Positions 57,363 to 64,000 of a stretch of DNA of 64,000 nt are shown here, in pieces (the first letter of the stretch is position 1; the number at the start of each line of letters is the position of its first letter). The translations under genes were made by a program, and so were the position numbers. Under the pieces are notes generated by a model that worked only from the letters and a program-made list of their open reading frames with translations, was not told where the DNA came from and ran no database searches. Location: the NCBI RefSeq assembly GCF_000025965.1, contig NC_006823.1, positions 1 through 64,000 on the forward strand. The letters run 5' to 3'. The DNA is from Aromatoleum aromaticum EbN1 (GTDB taxonomy: Bacteria; Pseudomonadota; Gammaproteobacteria; Burkholderiales; Rhodocyclaceae).

Positions 57363-57424
57363 GTTTCATCTCCTTATTCAGGCGTTGATCTGCACGAAGG
57401 TAATGCGACCTCAACGATAAGAAC
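57363..57424 (-). promoter_or_regulatory. Repeated promoter/RBS-hairpin element, copy 28
   Basis: GTTCT, 13 nt, GCATT; loop CAGATCAACGCC. CCTT can pair with AAGG; the stem is weaker than average. It drives the primase operon. Confidence 0.8.
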
Positions 57425-57492
57425 TCGACAGGTGTGTTGGCGACCACGGCCGCTAGAGGTGAGAAGCAGTTCACAGATAGCAAAAACCAGCA

Positions 57493-58308
57493 ATGGTAAA
57501 ATTCAGTAGAAATGACACCAAAATACTGATGCATCCAGCCCAGGCGCGTCGGCGCACCGACCCATTCATGAGTGCCCTTCGCAAACTGCGCTACATGCAG
57601 TCCGAGGCGGAGGTTGAGGCGTTGGTTTCTGCTGCGCTGACAGTCGCCGGAATGCGTTCATGGTTCTTGATGATCGGGACCAAAGATAAAGATGGCCTGT
57701 TCGGTGGAGCCAGCGTCCTAGCCATGAGTTCAGACGCGACCGGATGGATGCCCCGGTACGCGAGGAACAACTGGGCGCTCGTTGATCCGTTCGTTCTGCA
57801 CACCCAACACTCAAACACCCCAATCCTTGTGCCGTACGACGTTGATGGCGAGTCAAGTGGCCAGAAAGAATTCTTGAAGAAGCTCTACGGAGAGCTATTC
57901 GCTTACGGAGTAGTCGTCCCGATTCATCTTGCTCAGGAACGCCTGGCTCTCTTGTACGCTGGGAACAACCAGGAGCTATCACGCAAGACAATCGAAGAGG
58001 CCGTACCGATCGTTGCAGCAATCGGGCAGGAGGCCGCAATCTGGCTGGAAGCGCAGAGGGAAGTTGAAGAACGGAATCGAGTTCTCCCCCTTACAGCAAC
58101 CGAGCTTGAGCTTCTCAGCCTCGCACGGCGAGGGTTCTCTACGAAAGACATCGCGGCCATGCAGAAAATAACTACAGCCACCGTGAACAACATTTTCCGC
58201 AGAGCCAACGAAAAACTTGGCACGCACTCCAGGCAAGACGCAGCGATCACAGCAGAGCGGCTAGGCCTCTACCGCGCCGCAATGATCCAAAACGCATCGT
58301 TTCTATGA
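57493..58308 (+). CDS. LuxR-type transcriptional regulator
   Basis: The 271-residue protein (ATG at 57493; 57529 or 57568 also possible) has an N-terminal region resembling autoinducer-binding domains (WFLMIGTKDKDG; APRYARNNWALVDPF-like) and a C-terminal LuxR helix-turn-helix (TATELELLSLARRGFSTKDI; TTATVNNIFRRANEKLGTHS). Whether it binds a homoserine lactone is unknown; no luxI gene is visible. Confidence 0.88.
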   Translation: MVKFSRNDTKILMHPAQARRRTDPFMSALRKLRYMQSEAEVEALVSAALTVAGMRSWFLMIGTKDKDGLFGGASVLAMSSDATGWMPRYARNNWALVDPFVLHTQHSNTPILVPYDVDGESSGQKEFLKKLYGELFAYGVVVPIHLAQERLALLYAGNNQELSRKTIEEAVPIVAAIGQEAAIWLEAQREVEERNRVLPLTATELELLSLARRGFSTKDIAAMQKITTATVNNIFRRANEKLGTHSRQDAAITAERLGLYRAAMIQNASFL

Positions 58309-58518
58309 CGAAAGTCATATAAGGCCCTGTTATAAAACAGATTTAAAAAACGTTTCTCTACCAAAGCACCGCCCGCGTGTCAAGGAAGGAGGCGTCGCGC
58401 TGCACTGCAAAAATGCCCCTGGGTTTGCTGGACGAAATTCTCTGCGCATGTAAAATTCCTTTTACTAGGTACTTATTGTGCACACAGAATTTCATAGTAA
58501 AACCACAAGAGGACAACC

Positions 58519-58791
58519 ATGCATCAAGAAGCATCGCTCACTGACGCTATCGGCAAAGCCCTGCTTGGCTTTGAGCCGGGCCAGACCGAAATGGACTTCG
58601 GCACGCTCTGCACCAGGAGCGTTACTGCGCTCGAATCTGTCTCTGAGCCCGTCGAAGCTGTTGATCTACTGATCACAGTGATCTCCTGCCTCTCGAATCG
58701 CAGCCTCGATGCCGACGAACACAACAAGTTCCGCGAGATGGCAGAATCCCTGGGGCGCGTTTGGACCAAAAAGGCTAACTGCTCACACTAA
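58519..58791 (+). CDS. Small hypothetical protein
   Basis: The 90-residue protein starts MHQEASLTDAIGKALL with AGAGGA upstream, six bases before the sigma-like gene. It is acidic and helical. Its position suggests a partner or regulator of the sigma-like protein; this is inference. Confidence 0.65.
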   Translation: MHQEASLTDAIGKALLGFEPGQTEMDFGTLCTRSVTALESVSEPVEAVDLLITVISCLSNRSLDADEHNKFREMAESLGRVWTKKANCSH

Positions 58792-58797
58792 GCAGAG

Positions 58798-59769
58798 ATG
58801 CCAAAATTTTTCTCAGCCGTAGATGCGATCAAGGCGTATCGCGCGGGGGGCCTTACTGCAGACAACTTTCTCTGCTACCTCTATCAGGATTCCCGCGCTC
58901 GTTACATCGTCAAAGTAGTCGTACGTAAAACCGGAGTACGGCCATCGCTCTCCGAAGAACTGTTCCAAGAGTCAGTTCTGGTCATCTACAAGCTCCTTGA
59001 CAAGATCGACGAGCCCGAAGGCTTCTACAGCTTCTGGTACACAATCGCGTGGCGATCTTCCCAGACGATAAGGCGCCTTTACCCTAGCCGCGAGATCCTC
59101 GACTCCCAGCGAAGCGAGAACCAAGAACCAAGAGAAGAGGATAGAATCAGCGCCGAAGAGGCTGATACGAGCCTTTTGCCGCTTGACGAAGGCAGCGCTA
59201 CAGCCTTCGCACGCTCCAAGTTTTCTGAAAAACTTGCGGGGGACCTCTTACACAGGGAAATCGTCGCAATGACCACCAAGGCCAAGAAGCCTCGACAAGT
59301 CGTTGGTTTTGTCTCTAGCAGCGTCCAGCAGGGCGTCATCAAGGCCGAAACAGGCGAAAAAAAGACAAGATCCGACCTATCTCCGGAGCAGGCGGAGCTT
59401 GCGGCAATCCGCGGCGAACTTGGCATCAAGATTGACGACTATGCTCTCGCCCTGAATATCCCGCGCGACCGCTTGACCAGCTACCTGTACGGCAGAGCCA
59501 ATGTTCCAGCTGAGGTGCTCATCTCTGCTCGAGAACTGCGAGATGCTAGCAGTGCGAACTCTGATTACCCTCAGAAGATCAAGACCCTGTTTTCTGACTG
59601 GCGCAATCGTCTGTCGATCACCCCTAGCGATGACGTGAAGCTTGCTGCAGCACTTGGCATCACCGTCGAGCGCCTGAACGCGATCGAATCTGGCAAAGAG
59701 CCGATAACATCCCTTCAGTTGGATGAATTCGATAAGCTCGTCGAGCGATTCGAACTCTTCCTTGCATGA
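58798..59769 (+). CDS. Sigma-70-region-2-like protein with two HTH domains
   Basis: The 323-residue protein starts MPKFFSAVDAIKAYR. Residues 50-95 (PSLSEELFQESVLVIYKLLD, then EGFYSFWYTIAWRSSQTIRR) match the core-binding and -10-recognition helices of sigma region 2. No region 4 is seen. Instead two Cro/CI-like helix-turn-helix units follow, IDDYALALNIPRDRLTSYL around 210 and LAAALGITVERLNAIESGK around 285. It could be a divergent sigma factor. It overlaps the wHTH gene by four bases. Confidence 0.72.
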   Translation: MPKFFSAVDAIKAYRAGGLTADNFLCYLYQDSRARYIVKVVVRKTGVRPSLSEELFQESVLVIYKLLDKIDEPEGFYSFWYTIAWRSSQTIRRLYPSREILDSQRSENQEPREEDRISAEEADTSLLPLDEGSATAFARSKFSEKLAGDLLHREIVAMTTKAKKPRQVVGFVSSSVQQGVIKAETGEKKTRSDLSPEQAELAAIRGELGIKIDDYALALNIPRDRLTSYLYGRANVPAEVLISARELRDASSANSDYPQKIKTLFSDWRNRLSITPSDDVKLAAALGITVERLNAIESGKEPITSLQLDEFDKLVERFELFLA

Positions 59770-60107
59770 TGATTGCTCATATCCTTGGGATTGCGCCGCT
59801 TCCGGAGCGCCCCTCGGCAGCTCCAGTACGAAGAATTTTGGTTGAAGACACCGTCCGCGCCCCGTCCAGCCCATCCCGGGCAAGCTTCCGGGACACTGTT
59901 CTTCGAGTTTTGGCAGAACAGCCACTTACGGTGCCGGAGCTTGCTGACGAGTTGAAAGTCAGCGTCAAAGTAGCTGCAGCAGAGGTCAACAAACTGAGCC
60001 AGGCTGGGCTGGTTGCAGAGGAAGGCGTTTTTTTCACGGGCAAGCGCTCCCTCCCCCTCTTCAAGTCGACCGAGACAACTAAAACCGCTCCCCTGCCGAG
60101 GAAGTGA
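59766..60107 (+). CDS. Winged-helix protein
   Basis: The 113-residue protein starts ATGATG at 59766, overlapping the sigma-like stop. TVLRVLAEQPLTVPELADEL and AAAEVNKLSQAGLVAEEGVF form a MarR/ArsR-like winged helix. It ends two bases before the convergent integrase gene's stop. It probably acts with the sigma-like protein. Confidence 0.72.
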   Translation: MMIAHILGIAPLPERPSAAPVRRILVEDTVRAPSSPSRASFRDTVLRVLAEQPLTVPELADELKVSVKVAAAEVNKLSQAGLVAEEGVFFTGKRSLPLFKSTETTKTAPLPRK

Positions 60108-60108
60108 G

Positions 60109-61230
60109 TTAGCGCTCCATCTCCTTCGCGCTCTCGATGTCATCGGCCCCTGCTGTATCTGCATGTCGAGCTGCGTCAGGTCGATGCGCATAGATCTCCG
60201 TCGTTGTGACAGAGCTATGGCCAAGTTGGTCTCGCACTGAAAGCAAGTTAGCTCCCTGGCGAATCCAACGGCTCGCTGCGGCGTGACGATACAAGTGAGG
60301 GTGCAGGTTCGCCGACAGCTCCTTCCCCGGGCTGTTTTCATCGAATACCGCATCAAGGCCTGCCGCCACAATCCGCTTGTGCATAGCCCGCCGCGTGATG
60401 GGCTTTTTAGGGTCCCATTTCGAACCTACAAGCGGCCAGTCTTCACCCCTGGGCTCGGGACTCAACCCGACGTCCAAGCGGTACGCGGCAAGCAACCTCA
60501 AACAGACCTTGCTCACTGCAACGTCGCGCCGCTTAAGCCCTTTCCCGACCACCGCCAAGAACCAGGCACCGTCTGACACAAAGAGATCGCTCATCCTGGC
60601 TGAGCACAGTTCGCTTACACGCAACCCGAGAAAATACAAGGCCCCAACAGACCATCGATCGGAAATACTGGCTCCTGCTTCATCATCGAGCCACTGCCTG
60701 ACCGCGCTTTCGACAGACGACTCCAACTGCTTCCGCGTTCGCTGGCTACGGTTTTTTTTGCGCGCGTTCTTCTGCCAAGCACGGTAGAACTTAACCGGGT
60801 TCATGCTGACTCGCCTGCTTTCATGCAGGAACGAGTAAAGGTTCGCGATCACGCTCAGCGCCCTCTCCACCGAGGTAGAGGAAAGCCCTGCGCTGGCAAA
60901 GGGACGCCAATCTGGCGAGCCAATCGGCCGTCGAGGACCGATCAGATCGGCAGGAGGGTTCCGGAGCCACTCTTCGAAATCCTGGAGATCTTCATAGACA
61001 AGTCCATCAAGCGAAATTGACCGCGTCTTCATCCATGCCAGAAAGCGCAGTGTTTCTGCCTTGTACGCAGCCATGGTGTTTTCAGAGGCGGCGCCTACGG
61101 CGTCGAGCCAGAGGCGAATTAGCTCTTCGTCGCTGTTGGCGCGTACCAAGGCTCGAGGCAGACGATCGGGAGCGGCCTCCTCCAGCCTTGTAACCTGCCC
61201 CTTCTGAACCAGATCCACATCACCGATCAT
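60109..61230 (-). CDS. Tyrosine recombinase (integrase/Xer-like)
   Basis: The 373-residue protein starts at 61230 (MIGDVDLVQKGQ), overlapping the previous stop (TGATG). A core-binding SAM-like domain (around 35-130) precedes the catalytic domain with GLRVSELC (first Arg), HLYRHAAASRW (His-x-x-Arg) and LGHSSVTTTEIYAH (His and Tyr). It could resolve plasmid multimers or drive integration. No att site was identified. Confidence 0.92.
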   Translation of the reverse strand: MIGDVDLVQKGQVTRLEEAAPDRLPRALVRANSDEELIRLWLDAVGAASENTMAAYKAETLRFLAWMKTRSISLDGLVYEDLQDFEEWLRNPPADLIGPRRPIGSPDWRPFASAGLSSTSVERALSVIANLYSFLHESRRVSMNPVKFYRAWQKNARKKNRSQRTRKQLESSVESAVRQWLDDEAGASISDRWSVGALYFLGLRVSELCSARMSDLFVSDGAWFLAVVGKGLKRRDVAVSKVCLRLLAAYRLDVGLSPEPRGEDWPLVGSKWDPKKPITRRAMHKRIVAAGLDAVFDENSPGKELSANLHPHLYRHAAASRWIRQGANLLSVRDQLGHSSVTTTEIYAHRPDAARHADTAGADDIESAKEMER

Positions 61231-61772
61231 CAAGCACCTTCCTCCCGGCCGGTTTCGACCATGCAGGACCACAAATCCTCTTCCGATTCGAACCAGACCA
61301 GATCGTCACCATCCCATCGTCGCACAGCCACCATGCACCCGCCGGCGAAGAGTTTTTTTACTTCCGCAACGACCCACTCCTCACCCTCCTCGATCTCCCC
61401 TCTCGACTCCGTGGCAATCAGGATCGCTCCTGGACAAAGGAATGAGTAGAGCGGCTCGCCAGAAACTGTTTCCTCAGCCGGTTCATCCTCGAAGATCCCA
61501 GTGGCACCTGGGCCCACCTCGAGATCGGGCTTGGTCTTCTGCTGTGCAAGCCGACTGATCTTCATGAACCGCGCTTCGGCCCGCGTAAGAACAGGCAACC
61601 CATTAACCGCATCGACCCATCGCTGCTCAACTTCATCTCCCGTGAAGACGCGGCTCAGATGACGGACCGTAACCCCCCATCGATACGCAAGGTTCGAGAG
61701 CGACCAGCCTTTCGCGGAAGCTGCTTCGCGCAGTTCGTTCCTGGCCAACCGTTGCGTGCGCTCTCTGATCAT
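61230..61772 (-). CDS. HTH-containing protein coupled to the recombinase
   Basis: The 180-residue protein starts MIRERTQRLARNELRE. SLSNLAYRWGVTVRHLSRVF is a helix-turn-helix. The C-terminal half is acidic, Trp-rich and beta-like (GEEWVVAEVKKLFAGGCMV). It is the first gene of the recombinase operon and may regulate it. Confidence 0.72.
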   Translation of the reverse strand: MIRERTQRLARNELREAASAKGWSLSNLAYRWGVTVRHLSRVFTGDEVEQRWVDAVNGLPVLTRAEARFMKISRLAQQKTKPDLEVGPGATGIFEDEPAEETVSGEPLYSFLCPGAILIATESRGEIEEGEEWVVAEVKKLFAGGCMVAVRRWDGDDLVWFESEEDLWSCMVETGREEGA

Positions 61773-61971
61773 CGGCGATCAACCCGCGGGTCACTGAATT
61801 CTGAACTTACGGCCATCTGTGTCACTGAATCTTGAAATCTAGGCCTCTATTTTAGACATCGGCGTCTATTAATACAAACTTAAACATTTGATTTTAATTG
61901 ATTCATGGGCAATCAAAGGCCACCGCCTTAAGTGTTTTAGAACCGCCATCTTCCATGCCCCCCCTTCCAAA

Positions 61972-61998
61972 GTTCCCATAATGGGGGGTTATGGGAAC
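61972..61998. promoter_or_regulatory. 10-bp inverted repeat (candidate operator)
   Basis: GTTCCCATAA-TGGGGGG-TTATGGGAAC, perfect arms with a 7-nt spacer. It lies in the divergent promoter region of the kfrA-like operon. Confidence 0.65.
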
Positions 61999-62020
61999 CG
62001 ACTGACCATAACTAATAAGT

Positions 62021-62044
62021 TTTGGACGTTTGACGTCCGAAAAA
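62021..62044. promoter_or_regulatory. Inverted repeat (candidate operator)
   Basis: TTTGGACGT-TTG-ACGTCCGAAA: a 6-bp perfect core (GGACGT/ACGTCC) extended by TTT/AAA around one unpaired base. It lies 18 nt before a TACAAT box. Confidence 0.5.
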
Positions 62045-62179
62045 CGTTTGTAAAAATCCGATACAATCAGAGTCCTTAGCACTACAATCAGATCGAGAAT
62101 CCAGTGAGCGCACTGACGCAAAATGCAGCAACCGACGAACCCAAGGGGCGACAAGGGCTACCGGCTCTTTCCCACACAC

Positions 62180-62188
62180 TTATCCACA
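62180..62188 (+). promoter_or_regulatory. Perfect DnaA-box match
   Basis: TTATCCACA, the full consensus, 22 bp before the start of the 62210 gene. Single boxes occur by chance; its place near plasmid-maintenance genes makes it worth noting. Confidence 0.45.
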
Positions 62189-62209
62189 CAAATCTGAGGA
62201 CAACGGAAC

Positions 62210-62686
62210 GTGCGCAGCGCTTTTTCCGCTTGGCTCAGGCTAGTGCGAGCCTTCCTGCATCACGGCGCCCTGCTTTTGGCTGGCCGTGCGGTCTCGAGGC
62301 GTCCACCGACCGCTCACCGAGGCCTGTTCATCCACCTGTTCACGCTCAACGTGCTGACGCTCGCACTTGGCTCAGCCCTTCGATCCTGGCCCCTGACGGT
62401 GATGCAGCTGGTGGCCACAGTCCTGCTCGCAGCTTTGTTCCTGGTGGCGTGCGTTCGCCTATGCGAGTACCTGTGTCGCTACCTGGCAGGCAGCTCCGCG
62501 TTGAGCGATGGCGCTTCATGGCTGCTCCTGCTCACGCTCCTCCCTGCCACGACGATCGAAACGATCTCGTCAGCGCTCGGCGCATCAGTCTCTCCGCTGC
62601 TGACGGCATTGGCCCTCACCCGGCTGCCGCAGCAAATACGTGAACTCCAAAAACTCAAGGACAAGGACCCAAGCCATGACCTCTGA
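62210..62686 (+). CDS. Membrane protein upstream of kfrA
   Basis: The 158-residue protein starts at GTG 62210 (MRSAFSAWLRLVRAFL). Hydrophobic segments lie near 40-58, 62-85 and 95-125, suggesting three or four transmembrane helices. Its end overlaps the next gene by 11 bp. Function unknown. Confidence 0.68.
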   Translation: MRSAFSAWLRLVRAFLHHGALLLAGRAVSRRPPTAHRGLFIHLFTLNVLTLALGSALRSWPLTVMQLVATVLLAALFLVACVRLCEYLCRYLAGSSALSDGASWLLLLTLLPATTIETISSALGASVSPLLTALALTRLPQQIRELQKLKDKDPSHDL

Positions 62687-63083
62687 ACAGACAGCAAACA
62701 CCTATAGCGGCCTCACCGTGACATGGCACTTCGTGGCAGCCACCGTATTCGTCTTCTTGAGCACGATGCTGGCGGCGATGGCCGTGCGCGGTTACGCCCC
62801 GCTCCTGAGCGGTAGCCTCTCTGCTGCGTTCCTCGGGACCACCGTCCTAAGCGCCTTTGCGGGCTACGGCCTGCAACAGAGGAAGCGCTGGGCGGTAGGC
62901 CTGAGCCACATCCTTACAGGAGTGATCGCCATCGGCGCTTTGGCCCTGATCCTGATGCCGCACTACGCGCCCGAGATCGCCCCGCGTACCAACCTGCCCT
63001 TCTGTGCGGTAGTACTCCTCACCTCGATGGCCTGCCTTGTCTCAGGGCACCTCGCCATTCGCTCGAAAGGGGCCACTCGATGA
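62676..63083 (+). CDS. Four-helix membrane protein
   Basis: The 135-residue protein starts at 62676 (MTSEQTANTYSGLTV). Four hydrophobic helices are visible (VAATVFVFLSTMLAAMAV, SLSAAFLGTTVLSAFAGYG, ILTGVIAIGALALILM, CAVVLLTSMACLVSGHL). It overlaps the kfrA-like start by four bases (ATGA). Function unknown. Confidence 0.72.
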   Translation: MTSEQTANTYSGLTVTWHFVAATVFVFLSTMLAAMAVRGYAPLLSGSLSAAFLGTTVLSAFAGYGLQQRKRWAVGLSHILTGVIAIGALALILMPHYAPEIAPRTNLPFCAVVLLTSMACLVSGHLAIRSKGATR

Positions 63084-64000
63084 GAGCCACCGCAGTTTCC
63101 TTCGAGGACGTTCGGAACGCCTTCTTCGAAGTTCTCGCCGAAGGAGGAAATCCAACATTCGAGGCGATCTACACCAAAATCGGCCGCAGAGGCGGCGCAG
63201 ATGTGGTCAGGAAGCTCATTGCCGAGGTCAAGACAGAAGCGGCAAACCTGCACGAAAAGCTCACGCTCTCACGCATGCCAGGAGTGCCTGACCCCTTGGT
63301 CGATCTGCTCAATGAGTTCGCGCGTACATCATGGGATCTGGCCCTGGACGGAGCCACCAAGAATCTCGAGGCAGCTCGGGCTGACCTGGAGCGTAAGGAA
63401 GACGCGCTCGAGGAAGAAAACAAGGCCCTACGAGCGACCGCAGATGACTTCGTACAGAAGGCTCTACTGCTGCAGAAGGAGCTTGCCGGCCTCGAGCGTA
63501 TGTGTGCTGAGCGCACAGAGCGCATCCAGGCGCTCACAGAAGAGGTCCAGCACCTCACGGAGCGCAACGAGAACCTGCACGCAGAGATCGCCCATTACCA
63601 GAGACGGATTGGCGAACTTGAGGGCAGCGTCCAGGCTGAACGCGAGCGTGGTGATCGCTTGCTCGCATCAGCGACGGAACGTCACGAGGTCGCGCTCGCC
63701 TCCCTGACTGAGCGCCACCAAGCCTTGGTTGCCGAGCTAAGGGCGGAAGCCGAGCGGCAGATGAAGCTTGCCGATGACCGAGCAGACGGCGACCGAAAGC
63801 ATCTTTTGAAGCAAACAGACGACCTTCGACAGGAGTTCGTCAGGAAAGAAAGCTCGCTTAAACAAGCGCTTGAAGGCGCTCAAATAAATGAGAAAAAAGC
63901 ACGGGAAGAACTGCGAGATTGCCGCAAGGAGAGCGCCGGACTGAGAGAACAGCTTGCGGAAGCCAATGGAAAGATTACAGCGCTATCAAGCATTGAGGCC
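63080..64000 (+). CDS. kfrA: KfrA-like coiled-coil DNA-binding protein (3' end outside window)
   Basis: The frame is open from ATG 63080 to the window end (307 codons seen). The N-terminus (AVSFEDVRNAFFEVLAEG, then PTFEAIYTKIG and VVRKLIAEV) matches the KfrA DNA-binding domain. After residue 100 a long alpha-helical coiled coil begins (LERKEDALEEENKALRATAD and on). Plasmid KfrA proteins bind operators at their own promoter and form nucleoid-like assemblies that help plasmid stability. Confidence 0.85.
   Translation, partial: MRATAVSFEDVRNAFFEVLAEGGNPTFEAIYTKIGRRGGADVVRKLIAEVKTEAANLHEKLTLSRMPGVPDPLVDLLNEFARTSWDLALDGATKNLEAARADLERKEDALEEENKALRATADDFVQKALLLQKELAGLERMCAERTERIQALTEEVQHLTERNENLHAEIAHYQRRIGELEGSVQAERERGDRLLASATERHEVALASLTERHQALVAELRAEAERQMKLADDRADGDRKHLLKQTDDLRQEFVRKESSLKQALEGAQINEKKAREELRDCRKESAGLREQLAEANGKITALSSIEA

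Larger units (their letters stand above)
61773..62209. other. AT-rich regulatory region between the recombinase and kfrA operons
   Basis: No gene is seen in 437 bp. Two inverted repeats (61972-61998, 62021-62044) and a perfect DnaA-box match (62180-62188) are present, with a TACAAT box at 62062-62067 that could serve the rightward genes. Confidence 0.55.

Noticed and set aside
57493-58308. LuxR-type protein as quorum-sensing partner of a luxI gene
   Set aside because: No synthase-like gene is seen in the window; ligand binding cannot be judged from sequence alone.
1-64000. Temperate phage or prophage identity
   Set aside because: SleB-like hydrolase, exonuclease and small membrane peptides are phage-like, but no capsid, terminase, portal or tail gene is present, while partition and PRTRC genes indicate a plasmid-type element.
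1-64000. tRNA, rRNA, tmRNA or known riboswitch
   Set aside because: No cloverleaf, rRNA segment or familiar riboswitch core was noticed on either strand by eye; tRNAscan and Rfam searches were not possible.

Overview
This 64 kb, GC-rich window looks like part of a large proteobacterial (most likely beta-proteobacterial) plasmid or plasmid-derived element. It carries a complete PRTRC cassette (ParB-related, ThiF-related), a ParM/ParR-like partition locus with a centromere-like repeat array, a KfrA-like protein, a tyrosine recombinase, several toxin-antitoxin-like pairs and many unrecognised small genes. No rRNA, tRNA or chromosomal housekeeping gene was seen.

Layout. 1-4.9 kb: a type I-E-like CRISPR array (29-nt repeat, 33-nt spacers) split by an IS21-family element (588-3971) inserted inside one spacer. 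5-13.6 kb: minus-strand accessory genes (PcfJ-like, DUF3268-like, SleB-like hydrolase) and a plus-strand ankyrin protein. 13.9-16.4 kb: a TnpB remnant, VapBC and a DUF4258/DUF2283 pair. 16.4-20.1 kb: 3.7 kb of GC-rich degenerate repeats with no believable gene. 20.7-25.2 kb: an AT-rich repeat region, the partition centromere, parM, two ParR-like genes and a RecG-like helicase. 25.3-33.7 kb: SNF2-like helicase, small membrane proteins, DUF3150-like protein and a DndC-like sulfurtransferase. 33.8-39.7 kb: PRTRC ThiF, A, B, F, C, E and ParB. 39.8-57.4 kb: unknown genes, a MoxR/CobS-like ATPase with a CobT-like VWA protein, an HD protein, and a replication/recombination set (OB-fold SSB-like protein, YqaJ-type exonuclease, CHC2/TOPRIM primase). 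57.5-64 kb: a LuxR-type regulator, a sigma-region-2/HTH protein, a tyrosine recombinase, two membrane proteins and the start of a KfrA-like coiled-coil gene.

The outstanding feature is a compound control element repeated 28 times between 6.9 and 57.4 kb (27 complete, one truncated; 26 of the complete copies on the minus strand and one on the plus). Each copy has a TTTAC/TTTCN-like box, 13 nt, a GCATC-like box, then a 5' leader in which a CTCC-containing arm pairs with the ribosome binding site around a CAG...AACC loop. Arm sequences differ between copies but usually remain complementary. Most copies follow directly on a Rho-independent terminator, so much of the element is built of short, separately controlled units. 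These include the PRTRC operon, the MoxR/VWA module, the DndC-like gene, the exonuclease and the primase. The sigma-like protein at 58.8 kb is a natural candidate to read the promoter half; that link is inference.

All assignments are from reading the sequence and recalling families; no database search was run.
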